NCBI GenBank assembly: GCA_032068765.1
Contig: DAMBHY010000017.1
Location: forward strand, 1 to 46,524
Direction of reading: 5' to 3'
Origin: DAMBHY01 sp032068765
GTDB taxonomy: Bacteria > Bacteroidota > Bacteroidia > Bacteroidales > Dysgonomonadaceae
DNA: 46,524 nt
The first letter of the stretch is position 1. Every line of letters starts with the position of its first letter. Shown here one piece after another: positions 9,285 to 17,700 of the stretch. The notes beneath the pieces were generated by a model. It was not told the DNA's origin, did not search any database, and saw nothing but the letters and a program-made list of their open reading frames with translations. A program made the translations under genes and the position numbers.

Positions 9285-10759
9285 ATTGTACGAAGTTTTG
9301 ATGGTGAATTGAATGAGACGAGGTAAAGGCCGATTCCGGTGATAATTCCGTTGAGCAGCAATAATTCATAACCTACCTGATACCCGAAACTGCTAAGCGC
9401 TATCTTTTCGACGGCGAAACAGATAATTGGTGCAGCAATGGCTACATAAGGAACGTATTTATCGTTAGGTCTTACTTTGGTGTACAATCCGCAGAAATAC
9501 AATCCCAACAACGGACCGTAAGTATAAGACGCTAGTTTGTAAATTGCATTAATAATACTGTCCGAACCGATTGCCTGAATGATGAGGATGATAATCACAA
9601 ACACCGCACTTATTGCTAGATGGACGGTACGGCGTGTACGCACATTTTGCTTTTGTGCATCGGGGCTTTTCGGTTTCTTTTCCATATCCAGAATATCTAC
9701 ACAAAAAGAAGTCGTCAGTGCAGCCAAGGCGGAGTCGGCACTAGAAAAAGCAGCGGCAACAATTCCCACGATGAAGATAGCAAGCACCGTATTTCCGAGA
9801 TATTGGCTGGCAAGAGTAGGGAGCAATCCGTCAGAAACTTCCGGCAACGGAATACCGTTTTGTTCAGTATAAATTAAAAGAAGAACGCCGAGGCAGAGGA
9901 AAAGAAAATTAATTGGCGCAAAAGCAAATCCGTAGGAAACCACATTTTTTTGAGCATCCTTCAATGTGCGAATGGTGAGGTTTTTTTGCATCTGATCCTG
10001 ATCGAGACCTGTCATTACGATGGTAATGAACATCCCGCTGAAAAACTGTTTAAAAAAGTTCTGCGTACTCCCCCAATCATCAAAAACGAACATGTGTGAG
10101 TGCGGACTTTGTGCGATGGCGGTAGCCATTTCTCCGATATTCATATTCAGTCGCGAAGATACCTGCCACACAATCATCACCAAGGCAGTAATGAAAAGGA
10201 TGGTCTGCAGCCAGTCCGTCCAGATGATTGTTTTGATGCCGCTTTTAAAGCTATACAGCCATATAACAAGAATAATTCCGACGACAGTGACTACAAACGG
10301 CACATTCCAAGCGTCGAAAACTAATGTTTGCAGGATGAAAGCTACGAGATATAATCGGGCAGCAGCGCCTACAATCTTAGAAAGCAGGAAGAACCATGCG
10401 CCGGTCTTATATGAACGCGCGCCGTATCGCTGGTCGAGGTATCCGTATATGGTGGTAAGATTGAGCCGGTAATAGAGCGGAAGTAGCACATAAGCAATGA
10501 CGAGGTATCCGAAAAAGAAGCCGAAAACCATCTGCATATATGTCATATCGAGCTTGTTCACCATTCCTGGAACGGAAACGAACGTCACGCCCGAAATAGA
10601 AGTTCCTATCATAGCGATAGCCACTACATACCATTTGGAAGATTTGTTAGCACGAAAAAAAGTATCATTGTCGCCGCTTTTTCTACTCGTGAGGTAAGAA
10701 ATCAACATGAGTGCACACATGTATATCGCGATGACTATTAAAATAAATCCACTTTGCAT
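9281..10759 (-). CDS. sodium:solute symporter family protein
   Basis: A 492-residue, very hydrophobic protein with about 13 predicted transmembrane helices. It has the SSS-family features: an N-terminal helix, GTSISGVTFVSVPG in TM1, the conserved YLDQRYG loop and GIVAAAFSSADSALAALTTSF near TM8. It imports an organic solute or ion with sodium; the substrate cannot be read from sequence. It starts 12 nt after the HAD phosphatase and overlaps engB by 4 nt. Confidence 0.93.
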   Translation of the reverse strand: MQSGFILIVIAIYMCALMLISYLTSRKSGDNDTFFRANKSSKWYVVAIAMIGTSISGVTFVSVPGMVNKLDMTYMQMVFGFFFGYLVIAYVLLPLYYRLNLTTIYGYLDQRYGARSYKTGAWFFLLSKIVGAAARLYLVAFILQTLVFDAWNVPFVVTVVGIILVIWLYSFKSGIKTIIWTDWLQTILFITALVMIVWQVSSRLNMNIGEMATAIAQSPHSHMFVFDDWGSTQNFFKQFFSGMFITIVMTGLDQDQMQKNLTIRTLKDAQKNVVSYGFAFAPINFLFLCLGVLLLIYTEQNGIPLPEVSDGLLPTLASQYLGNTVLAIFIVGIVAAAFSSADSALAALTTSFCVDILDMEKKPKSPDAQKQNVRTRRTVHLAISAVFVIIILIIQAIGSDSIINAIYKLASYTYGPLLGLYFCGLYTKVRPNDKYVPYVAIAAPIICFAVEKIALSSFGYQVGYELLLLNGIITGIGLYLVSFNSPSKLRTI

Positions 10760-10771
10760 CTCTGTTTTGTA

Positions 10772-11416
10772 TTACAAGTTCATAAAATAATCTACTAATT
10801 CGGGGAAAGAATCGAATTTGAGGTGATAGTTGTCCGTTTTGCCAAAGCCGTAAGTGACAAAAACGAAAGGAACACCCGCCTTTTGAGCTTCATTGCTGTC
10901 GGAATCTGTGTCGCCCACATACATCGGCGATTTGAGTTTGTGCTTCTGTGAGAGCAGTCCGATGTTGTGACTTTTCGGCATCAGGTTTTGCCCATGCTCC
11001 ATATAGTCTGATATCAGTTCACGCGTTTGGGTATAGTTCATAAAATTTACGAGCCCATCTTTCTCGCAATTGCTGAGCAGAAAGAGCGGATATTTTTCTT
11101 TCAATCGCGCAAGACCCTTTTGCACGCCAGGATAGATGTCTGCTTTCATTTCGGGAACTATTGCAATATTTTGCCGTTCGATTTCCTGAAGGAATGCCTT
11201 GGTTTGTGGCGCATCAAATTCTGGAAACAAATGTTCTACAATGTAGAAAACGTTTTTTCCCATATATCGCATCAAATCTTCGCGCGATACAGTCCGAGCT
11301 ATGTTTTGCGTTCTCAGCGCCCTGGTCCAAATCTCCTGATACATTCCCACGGCATCCCAGAGCGTACCGTCCATGTCAAAAATTAAGCTATCGGGTTTCA
11401 AATATTGTCTTTCCAT
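10772..11416 (-). CDS. HAD-superfamily phosphatase (phosphoglycolate phosphatase-like)
   Basis: A 214-residue HAD hydrolase. Motif I is DMDGTLWDA (nucleophile Asp14, acid/base Asp16), an alpha-helical cap follows, motif II is LLSNCEKDG, a Lys in MPKSHN serves as motif III, and motif IV is VGDTDSDSNEA. It likely dephosphorylates a small sugar phosphate or nucleotide; the Gph/pyrophosphatase branch fits best, but the substrate is unknown. It is the first gene of the operon with the symporter and engB. Confidence 0.9.
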   Translation of the reverse strand: MERQYLKPDSLIFDMDGTLWDAVGMYQEIWTRALRTQNIARTVSREDLMRYMGKNVFYIVEHLFPEFDAPQTKAFLQEIERQNIAIVPEMKADIYPGVQKGLARLKEKYPLFLLSNCEKDGLVNFMNYTQTRELISDYMEHGQNLMPKSHNIGLLSQKHKLKSPMYVGDTDSDSNEAQKAGVPFVFVTYGFGKTDNYHLKFDSFPELVDYFMNL

Positions 11417-11425
11417 TTGCGATTA

Positions 11426-11433
11426 CAAAAGTA
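11426..11433 (-). promoter_or_regulatory. -7 element for the HAD-symporter-engB operon
   Basis: Reads TACTTTTG on the minus strand, an exact TAnnTTTG, only 9 nt before the ATG at 11416. The mRNA would have a leader of a few bases at most. Confidence 0.45.
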
Positions 11434-11508
11434 ATTTAAATTTACGAGGTACGAGTTACGATTTTGGGATTTACAATTTGTGATTTGGGAGGTTGGGTGT
11501 TTGATGTT

Positions 11509-11543
11509 CTGTAGAGCCGCAATATTTTGCGGCTTAACTACAG
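11509..11543. repeat. REP-like hairpin
   Basis: Two nested stems: CTGTAG (11509-11514) with CTACAG (11538-11543), and AGCCGCAA (11515-11522) with TTGCGGCT (11527-11534). The loop is TATT, with a 3-nt bulge on one side. There is no T-tract, so it is not an ordinary terminator. It resembles extragenic palindromes such as the one at 12689-12714. Confidence 0.55.
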
Positions 11544-11698
11544 ATTATACGAGAGGAATACAATTTGATTAAGTATATTTTGTAATATTATAATTGTTAA
11601 TAAGCTACGCGATAACACTGATAAGTCTACGCCCATAGAAACTCATAAAGAATATTCCGCAATCCCAAATTCTAAATTCATAAATCGTAAATTTCAAG

Positions 11699-11706
11699 TA
11701 TATTTG
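11699..11706 (+). promoter_or_regulatory. -7 element for the lipid kinase gene
   Basis: TATATTTG matches TAnnTTTG and lies 17 nt before the ATG at 11724. Confidence 0.5.
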
Positions 11707-11723
11707 CAGAAAAACAGACTCCT

Positions 11724-12683
11724 ATGTCCAGACCGAAAATATGTGTCATCATCAATCCCGTTTCGGGAACCGAATCTAAGCAGAGCATCCCCGAGATGGT
11801 GGCGGCGGCTTTCGACCAAAAGAAATACAAGGTGGTATTTCATATTACGGGTTTTCCCGGGCAGGCGACCGAAATTACCCGTAAGGCGGTAAAGAAAGGA
11901 TATCAATATGTCATTTGCGCGGGTGGCGATGGCACGGTCAACGAGGTAGCAAAAGCGATGGTAAATACCGATTGCACGTTAGGAATCATTCCTTTTGGTT
12001 CGGGCAACGGTCTGGCGCGAGAGTTGGGGATTCCGCTCAATCTGCAGGGAGCTATCGACATTATTTTGCAGGAAAATGTACGCGTAATTGATTACGGCAT
12101 TGCCAACGACCATATTTTTTTCACAACGTGTGGTGTGGGTTTTGATGCTTTCATCAGTGATAAATTTGCGGACAAAAATCAGCGTGGACCGTTGGGTTAT
12201 GTGCGCAATGTGCTGGAAAGCGTGTTTGACTTCCGTGCGGAGACATACGAAATCACTCACGATGGTGGTGTCTTTGAGGAGAAAGCTTTTATCGTTACTT
12301 GTGCTAATGCGTCGCAATACGGTAACGATGCCTTTATTGCTCCTTCGGCAGATATAGAAGACGGCAAAATGAATCTTTCCATACTCAAACCTATCAATGC
12401 TTTGGAAATTCCGCAAACTACGTTGCAGCTTTTTACGAAAAACATTGAAAAGAATGGTAAGATGGAAAGTTTACTTACTGAAAAAGCAGTCATCAGGCGC
12501 AGTAAACCGGGTATGATGCACGTAGATGGTGAACCCATGAAAACGGGTGCAGAAATTAAAGTGGAGATGGTACGCAAAGGTTTAAGGGTGTTAGCTCCTT
12601 CCAAGTCAAAAAAACGTGAACTGAAGGATAATACAATATTTAACAGCATTACCCGCTGGTTGAATATGCCTGGTACAAATTAA
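11724..12683 (+). CDS. diacylglycerol/lipid kinase family protein (YegS-like)
   Basis: A 319-residue member of the DAGK_cat family, which phosphorylates a membrane lipid such as diacylglycerol at the inner leaflet. Motifs: INPVSGT near the start, the nucleotide-binding GGDGTVNEVA and PFGSGNGLAREL, and a C-terminal all-beta domain containing DIEDGKMNLSIL and MHVDGEP. The protein is soluble with no membrane helix, as usual for the family. It is transcribed alone from its own -7 element and ends before a REP-like palindrome that separates it from convergent ovoA. Lipid specificity is not determinable. Confidence 0.92.
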   Translation: MSRPKICVIINPVSGTESKQSIPEMVAAAFDQKKYKVVFHITGFPGQATEITRKAVKKGYQYVICAGGDGTVNEVAKAMVNTDCTLGIIPFGSGNGLARELGIPLNLQGAIDIILQENVRVIDYGIANDHIFFTTCGVGFDAFISDKFADKNQRGPLGYVRNVLESVFDFRAETYEITHDGGVFEEKAFIVTCANASQYGNDAFIAPSADIEDGKMNLSILKPINALEIPQTTLQLFTKNIEKNGKMESLLTEKAVIRRSKPGMMHVDGEPMKTGAEIKVEMVRKGLRVLAPSKSKKRELKDNTIFNSITRWLNMPGTN

Positions 12684-12688
12684 AATAG

Positions 12689-12714
12689 TAGAGACGTTGC
12701 AGGCAACGTCTCTA
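12689..12714. repeat. REP-like perfect palindrome between lipid kinase and ovoA
   Basis: A 12-bp perfect stem, TAGAGACGTTGC paired with GCAACGTCTCTA, with a 2-nt AG spacer. It sits between convergent genes and lacks a T-tract. Related GAGACG/CGTCTC palindromes recur as extragenic repeats in Bacteroidetes and cyanobacteria (recalled knowledge, not checked). Confidence 0.7.
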
Positions 12715-12797
12715 TATAGATATTTAAAACTTTGTTCAATATAACAAAAGAAACTGTGTACCAGCATTTGGGACAGCTTCAATACTTATTATCACAC

Positions 12798-14903
12798 TTA
12801 CTTTTTTTGCCAAACTGTCAGTTGCAGCATATGGATTTCTCTGATGCGTGAAGTAATAGGTTGAATCATAGCGATATCTTGTGGTTCACCTATCGCATCG
12901 AACTTTTCCGATAATGTTTTGCTGAGAGCATCCAGTCCTGTAACAGGTTCACCGTCTTTCTTGTATCCTCCTAACCAGTATTTGTGTTGCGTTTCCTTTT
13001 CGTTCCAGTTATAATCTGTGGCGATAAAGAGATATGCGTTTGGATTCATCCTTTCGGTAAGCGAGCGGAGAAAATTGCGTGGCTGAGCAATCTTGTGCAT
13101 AATATCTGGCAAAATTACCACATCATATCCCGTGAAATTCGGTTTCAAGTTGTTGATATCCGCTTGCATAAAGAGGATGTTCGTGGCTCCATCGCCTAAT
13201 TCCAAATCTTTTAACACCACTTCGCGGTAATGTACCAGTTCGTTTTCATCTTCCATTACATAGCGCATGGCTCCTTGCTCCTGCAACTGATTTGCCATTG
13301 TGAGCATGCGCGCGGTGAAGTCAAGTGCGGTGATATCATTGTAATAAGGTGCGAGTTCGAAAGCAAGACGCCCGGTGTTGGTGTTCAAATCGAGGATGCG
13401 TGCGTTGGGTTTCTCGCCAACAATATTTCGTATAACGTTTGCCAGTTCTTTTGCAAAAACGGGCTTAGAACCGAATGCATCTGCCCAGTCCTTTTCGCAG
13501 GTGAGGGTAACTTCTTTGTCTGTTTCGTAATCGTTTCGCTGAATAACCAGCTGTGCATCGGATTGAATGTAGCGAAATCCTGCGTGCTGGTAGAAATGTC
13601 TTCTGAACGCGTAGCGTGAATGATACGTCGCCTCATTTCCTGTTGAAATCCACGAACCTCCTTTGATGAGATTGTGTTTTCCATCGAACGTTGGCGTGGA
13701 GAAATCATCGTAAGCGGGATGCACTTTGAAACCGGGGAATCCGGTAATCGGCGTTTCCGTCCATTGCCACACATTTCCCTGCACATCATAGAATGGTCCT
13801 TGTTGAAATTTATCTACCGGACACGGCGAACTAAAATATTCCAGATTGATGTTGCCTGGGGCTTTGTCCCAGTGCATCATATCTTGCAAATTTGAAATTT
13901 CGTATAATAAATACCACTCTGCTTCCGTGGGCAAACGGAAAGTTTTTCCGGTTTTTTCCGTTTTCCAGTTACAGAAAGCTTTTGCTTCTAGATAATTTAC
14001 TTCTACAGGCCAGTTCCAAGGCATAGGAATCTCCTCGGCAACTAATCGCAGGCGATAATTATTGCCATCTTTTCTCCAGAACAGCGGCATCTCTGCATTT
14101 TTGAAAGTTTTCCAATTCCAGCCTTCTTCTGTCCAGTATTTTTCAGTGTGATAACCGCCATCGTTTATAAATTCGAGAAATTCTTGATTGGATGTAAGAT
14201 ATTTTGCCGCTTTGAAATTCTGAATATCTTCTGAATATCTGCCATATTCGTTGTCCCAACCATAGAAAGAATGATCTTTCGGCTTGCCGAGTTCGATTGT
14301 TTTGCCCTTTACATCAATTAATTCATTCTTTGGAGCTTCACCTGATTCTTTACACATTTCGCCAAAACGTTTCGCCACTACTTCATCCAAAGGTAATTGT
14401 CGAACAAGTACGGAAGATGTTTCGATGTGGATGCGCTCGTGCTCGATACCCATCATGATAATCCAAAAAGGACTTTCCCAAGTGATGGGTATTTGCAGCG
14501 ACGCAGTATCAATAACATTCAACACAACCTCTTTTACTCGATTACGAAATACACGCGTATCTTCAACAGAAGGCCAATCGTAGTGGTTATTGTTGAGGTC
14601 GTCCCAACTCATCTCATCTACTCCAATAGCGAAAATTGATTCGAAAGACGGATTTACGCGTTGCGAAATAATTTTGGTCAGCATCAGTTTGTTGATGAAA
14701 AATGCCGCCGTGTGACCCAGGTAAAAAAGGATGATATGACGCAACGGATCGCCGCGGTGATAGAATATTTCGTCTGATTTGAGTTGCGTATATAGCAGTT
14801 CGTCCAACTCCCAAGTTTTGAGGAAGTATTCACGAATTTCTTGTCTTTTTTCTTCCGAATTTCCGGATGTTATGTCGATGGTTTTTGTTATCAGTTCGTG
14901 CAT
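12798..14903 (-). CDS. ovoA: 5-histidylcysteine sulfoxide synthase / mercaptohistidine methyltransferase OvoA
   Basis: Bifunctional ovothiol-biosynthesis enzyme. The iron part joins cysteine to the histidine imidazole C5 using O2. The C-terminal domain N-methylates the mercaptohistidine. Of 701 residues, about 1-190 are DinB-like with the expected iron ligands: His64 in LGHTAAFF, and His155 and His159 in HERIHIE. About 200-450 is an FGE-sulfatase/EgtB domain (FRLPTEAEW, GNVWQWTETP, LIKGGSWISTG, RRHFYQHAGFRYI). About 470-701 is a SAM methyltransferase (ILDLNTNTGRLAFELA). EgtB alone lacks this tail, so OvoA is the better call. The gene is 12 nt after a GNAT acetyltransferase and likely co-transcribed with it. 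Confidence 0.93.
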   Translation of the reverse strand: MHELITKTIDITSGNSEEKRQEIREYFLKTWELDELLYTQLKSDEIFYHRGDPLRHIILFYLGHTAAFFINKLMLTKIISQRVNPSFESIFAIGVDEMSWDDLNNNHYDWPSVEDTRVFRNRVKEVVLNVIDTASLQIPITWESPFWIIMMGIEHERIHIETSSVLVRQLPLDEVVAKRFGEMCKESGEAPKNELIDVKGKTIELGKPKDHSFYGWDNEYGRYSEDIQNFKAAKYLTSNQEFLEFINDGGYHTEKYWTEEGWNWKTFKNAEMPLFWRKDGNNYRLRLVAEEIPMPWNWPVEVNYLEAKAFCNWKTEKTGKTFRLPTEAEWYLLYEISNLQDMMHWDKAPGNINLEYFSSPCPVDKFQQGPFYDVQGNVWQWTETPITGFPGFKVHPAYDDFSTPTFDGKHNLIKGGSWISTGNEATYHSRYAFRRHFYQHAGFRYIQSDAQLVIQRNDYETDKEVTLTCEKDWADAFGSKPVFAKELANVIRNIVGEKPNARILDLNTNTGRLAFELAPYYNDITALDFTARMLTMANQLQEQGAMRYVMEDENELVHYREVVLKDLELGDGATNILFMQADINNLKPNFTGYDVVILPDIMHKIAQPRNFLRSLTERMNPNAYLFIATDYNWNEKETQHKYWLGGYKKDGEPVTGLDALSKTLSEKFDAIGEPQDIAMIQPITSRIREIHMLQLTVWQKK

Positions 14904-14915
14904 TGATTTGTTTTT

Positions 14916-15464
14916 TTAGAAATTCTTTATCATATAAATTTTTTGCATCTCAAATGTTTCATTTTCTGATGCAAGTTTGGTTTGAGTGATGGAGGCAAAT
15001 GGTTTGAAACCTTTTTTCTCGTAGAGGTGAAGTGCGGATTTATTTTTATTCCACACACGTATAACCACACTATTATACGATTGGGAAATATCTTTGAGCG
15101 TTTTCTCGAGGATGACGGATGCGATACCTTTATTCTGAAAATTTGGTGCAACCATCACTTCGGAAATATAGGCTGTTTTTTTAATATCGATATCAGGAAA
15201 GTCAACGTCAACAGATTTTTCATGCAAAGCAAAAGGATGATAGATAATACATCCCACGAGCACATTTTCTACGAAAACGCTCCATCCTTTTCCTTCCATC
15301 ATCAACCGATTCATTACAGTTGCGGCTTCATCCATCGGAATATACTGCGCTGTTTCTCCGTGAGAAAAAGCATCGATGTATAGTTGGATAAATGAATTTT
15401 TATGCGTGTAAAAACTTATTTTATCTAACGGGTGGTAGTTGATTGAAGCTTCGGAATTTTTCAT
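14916..15464 (-). CDS. GNAT-family N-acetyltransferase
   Basis: A 182-residue GCN5-related acetyltransferase. The acetyl-CoA-binding core is visible as ISEVMVAPNFQNKGIASVILEKTLKD (motif A, Q-x-x-G-I-A type; cited in pieces elsewhere), followed by VIRVWNKNKSALHLYEKKGF (motif B). The acceptor substrate is unknown. It is the promoter-proximal gene of a two-gene unit with ovoA, 12 nt apart. That makes a role linked to amino acids, ovothiol or its precursors possible but unproven. A palindromic operator lies 32-48 bp upstream of its ATG. Confidence 0.85.
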   Translation of the reverse strand: MKNSEASINYHPLDKISFYTHKNSFIQLYIDAFSHGETAQYIPMDEAATVMNRLMMEGKGWSVFVENVLVGCIIYHPFALHEKSVDVDFPDIDIKKTAYISEVMVAPNFQNKGIASVILEKTLKDISQSYNSVVIRVWNKNKSALHLYEKKGFKPFASITQTKLASENETFEMQKIYMIKNF

Positions 15465-15481
15465 TGTTGTGCTAAATAAAC

Positions 15482-15512
15482 TTGAACAATTGTCGTTTGA
15501 ACAATGTTCAAA
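15482..15512. promoter_or_regulatory. palindromic operator in a divergent promoter region
   Basis: A near-perfect palindrome TTTGAACA-A-TGTTCAAA at 15496-15512 (8-bp arms). A direct half-site TTGAACAA at 15482-15489 overlaps the 8-bp palindrome ACAATTGT (15486-15493). It fills much of the 72-bp spacer between GNAT-ovoA and the methyltransferase operon. This looks like a dimeric repressor site; no regulator gene is adjacent. A near-consensus minus-strand -7 (TTCATTTG) overlaps it. Confidence 0.65.
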
Positions 15513-15536
15513 TGAATAGTATCTATTCCCAAATTA

Positions 15537-16181
15537 ATGAACATGAATATATTTGATGAACCCGAAATAGTATCTAATTACGATGCTTTTTACAACACCG
15601 ATAAAGGGAAATTGGTGGATGAAATAGAAAAAGGCATTATAGGTGAATTTCTGACTTCTCTCAAAGTAAAAGAATTGCTAGAACTTGGTTGCGGGACGGG
15701 TCACTGGACTGCATTTTTTGAGCACAAAGGTTTTGATGTTGTCGGTATTCATATTTCATGCGAAATGATGGAGAAGGCAGCAGCCAAAGGCTTGCAAGCG
15801 AAGCTCCAGGTAGGAGATGCAGAGAAATTGCCGTTCTTTGATAAAAGTATCGAGAATGTGGCTTCCATCACGATGCTTGAGTTTGTGCAAAATCAGGAGA
15901 TTGTAATTCAAGAAGTTTATAGGGTATTAAAACCGGGTGGCTACGCCATTTTCGGTCTTTTGGGGGATAAATCACCTATGGCGCAAAATGCCGCCGACAA
16001 TGAAATCTTTAAACACGCCCGATTTTTGGATTCGGAAAATCTGGATGAAATTTTCAAACCTTTTCAGATATTGCAAAAAAGAACTGGGGTGATGTATGAT
16101 AAAGAATTTAATGTTACCGATTACGCGTGCAGTCTTGACAAAATTGAGCCCGCATTCATTGCTTTACTTTTGAAGAAATAA
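15537..16181 (+). CDS. class I SAM-dependent methyltransferase
   Basis: A 214-residue methyltransferase of the UbiE/COQ5-like fold. Motif I is LLELGCGTGHWTAFF (about 43-57), motif II is KLPFFDKSIENVASITMLEFVQN, and a post-II segment reads EVYRVLKPGGYAIFGLL. There is no signal peptide. Two nearby ATGs (15537, 15543) could each be the start. It is followed after 1 nt by the YkoF-like gene, so they are coupled. The substrate is unknown; sequence does not place it in quinone, arsenic or tRNA families. Confidence 0.88.
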   Translation: MNMNIFDEPEIVSNYDAFYNTDKGKLVDEIEKGIIGEFLTSLKVKELLELGCGTGHWTAFFEHKGFDVVGIHISCEMMEKAAAKGLQAKLQVGDAEKLPFFDKSIENVASITMLEFVQNQEIVIQEVYRVLKPGGYAIFGLLGDKSPMAQNAADNEIFKHARFLDSENLDEIFKPFQILQKRTGVMYDKEFNVTDYACSLDKIEPAFIALLLKK

Positions 16182-16182
16182 T

Positions 16183-16422
16183 ATGGAAGCGAGTGTCGAA
16201 ATAAGTTATTACCCACTTGACCCTGATTATAGCGAGATTATTTCAGCTTTTCTAAACAGGTTGGAAGTGAGTGGACTGAATTATACAATCGGGATGATGA
16301 GTACGGTGGTTCTTGGAGAATATACTTTTGTAATGCAAGAGTTAGGCAAAATAATGCAGGATTTCATCGAGAAATATCCTTCTATTTTTACTTTGAAGAT
16401 ATCTAATGCTTGTCATGAATAA
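16183..16422 (+). CDS. YkoF/MTH1187-like thiamine-binding-domain protein
   Basis: A 79-residue protein with the ferredoxin-like pattern of the YkoF/MTH1187 group: an opening strand EISYYPLDPDYSEIISAFLN, then GLNYTIGMMSTVVLGEYTFVM, then a helix. Relatives bind thiamine or hydroxymethylpyrimidine and often assemble as oligomers of single domains. It starts 1 nt after the methyltransferase stop. No thiamine transporter genes lie next to it, so a ligand-sensing role is only inferred. Confidence 0.75.
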   Translation: MEASVEISYYPLDPDYSEIISAFLNRLEVSGLNYTIGMMSTVVLGEYTFVMQELGKIMQDFIEKYPSIFTLKISNACHE

Positions 16423-16469
16423 GTTTTACATAAAATAATACTATATACAAGTAAATAAATAAAGAGAGT

Positions 16470-17612
16470 ATGGAAAATTTTATATTTCAAAATCCAACCA
16501 AACTGGTGTTTGGTAAGGGGCAAATTGCCAGATTGAAAGATTTGTTGCCACATGATAAAAAAATCATGGTAACTTTTGGTGGCGGAAGCGTAAAGAAAAA
16601 CGGGATATACGAACAGGTTGTAAGCGCTTTACAAGGTTTTAACTATATCGAATTCTGGGGCATAGAGGCTAATCCGCAGGTGGAAACATTACGTAAAGCA
16701 ATTGCCGAAGGTAAAGAAAAAGGGATTGAGTTCTTGCTTGCAGTTGGTGGCGGTTCTGTGTTGGACGGCACAAAACTGATAGCTGCCGGTATCGCGAGCG
16801 ATATAGATGCCTGGGAGATTGTATTGTCGGGTGAAGCGGAAAAACAAATCCCTTTCGCATCGGTAATGACAGTTCCCGCAACCGGTTCTGAAATGAATGG
16901 TGGAGCGGTAATTACCCGTTCTGAAACAAAAGAAAAGTTTGCTTTTCATGCCGCTAATCCTCAATTTTCGATTCTCGACCCGGAAGTAACGTACTCGCTA
17001 TCTGAAAAACAAGTGGCTTATGGTTTGGCAGATGCTTTTACACATGTTATGGAGCAATATCTCACTACTACCGGACAATCGCGCATCATGGACAGATGGG
17101 CTGAAGGCATCATGCAGTCGATTGTAGAAATTGCGCCGGAAATCAAAAAGAATCCTCAAGATTATGATCTGATGTCTGATTACATGCTTGCGGCTACACT
17201 TGCTCTGAATGACTTCATTCGCATGGGAATTTCGCAGGATTGGTCGACGCACATGATTGGTCATGAACTTACGGCTTTGCATGGCGTGGCTCACGGACAT
17301 TCATTGGCGATTGTTATGCCAGGAACCATGCGCATTTTGAAACAACAAAAGCGAGATAAAATTGCACAATTAGGCGAACGCGTATTTGATATTGTGTTGG
17401 GTAATGAGGAAGAACGTGTGGATAAAACAATTCAAGCAGTTGAGAATTTTTATCGTTCTTTGGGACTAACTACCCGTTTATCGGAAGAGGGAATAGGCGA
17501 GGAAACTATCGAAACGATTAGGAAAAGATTTAATGACAGAGGAGTTGCGTTGGGCGAAAATAGAAATATTACAGGCGAAGTGGCAAAAGAAATATTAATG
17601 TCACAACTCTAA
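16470..17612 (+). CDS. iron-containing alcohol dehydrogenase (YqhD/BDH-like)
   Basis: A 380-residue group III dehydrogenase that reduces aldehydes or oxidises alcohols with NAD(P)H. It has the N-terminal nucleotide-binding GGGSVLDGTK (about 92-101) with a Ser-Asp-rich strand. The metal-binding helical domain has Asp in GLADAFTHVMEQYL and His residues in HMIGHELTALHGVAHGHSLA. Length and motif spacing fit butanol dehydrogenase/YqhD. It lies 47 nt after the YkoF-like gene and may share its transcript. A strong terminator follows. A YqhD-type enzyme would fit detoxification of reactive aldehydes (inference). Confidence 0.94.
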   Translation: MENFIFQNPTKLVFGKGQIARLKDLLPHDKKIMVTFGGGSVKKNGIYEQVVSALQGFNYIEFWGIEANPQVETLRKAIAEGKEKGIEFLLAVGGGSVLDGTKLIAAGIASDIDAWEIVLSGEAEKQIPFASVMTVPATGSEMNGGAVITRSETKEKFAFHAANPQFSILDPEVTYSLSEKQVAYGLADAFTHVMEQYLTTTGQSRIMDRWAEGIMQSIVEIAPEIKKNPQDYDLMSDYMLAATLALNDFIRMGISQDWSTHMIGHELTALHGVAHGHSLAIVMPGTMRILKQQKRDKIAQLGERVFDIVLGNEEERVDKTIQAVENFYRSLGLTTRLSEEGIGEETIETIRKRFNDRGVALGENRNITGEVAKEILMSQL

Positions 17613-17633
17613 CAACAGGAATTTGATGATTAT

Positions 17634-17675
17634 AAAAAGCGTGTAGTTATTTTCAATAAGATACACGCTTTTTTT
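17634..17675 (+). terminator. intrinsic terminator after alcohol dehydrogenase
   Basis: A 12-bp perfect stem AAAAAGCGTGTA / TACACGCTTTTT with a 16-nt loop and T-tract. It ends the methyltransferase operon and may also serve the convergent SRPBCC gene. Confidence 0.85.
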
Positions 17676-17700
17676 ATGACTTGATGGGTTTTTTCTATTG

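Larger units (their letters stand above)
11417..11723. other. 307-bp divergent spacer
   Basis: Contains a -7 element at each end, a long imperfect hairpin at 11509-11543, and low-complexity, word-like stretches (11441-11505 and 11665-11700) built from variants of TTTACGA, GATTTG and AAATT. No gene is supported here. Confidence 0.6.
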
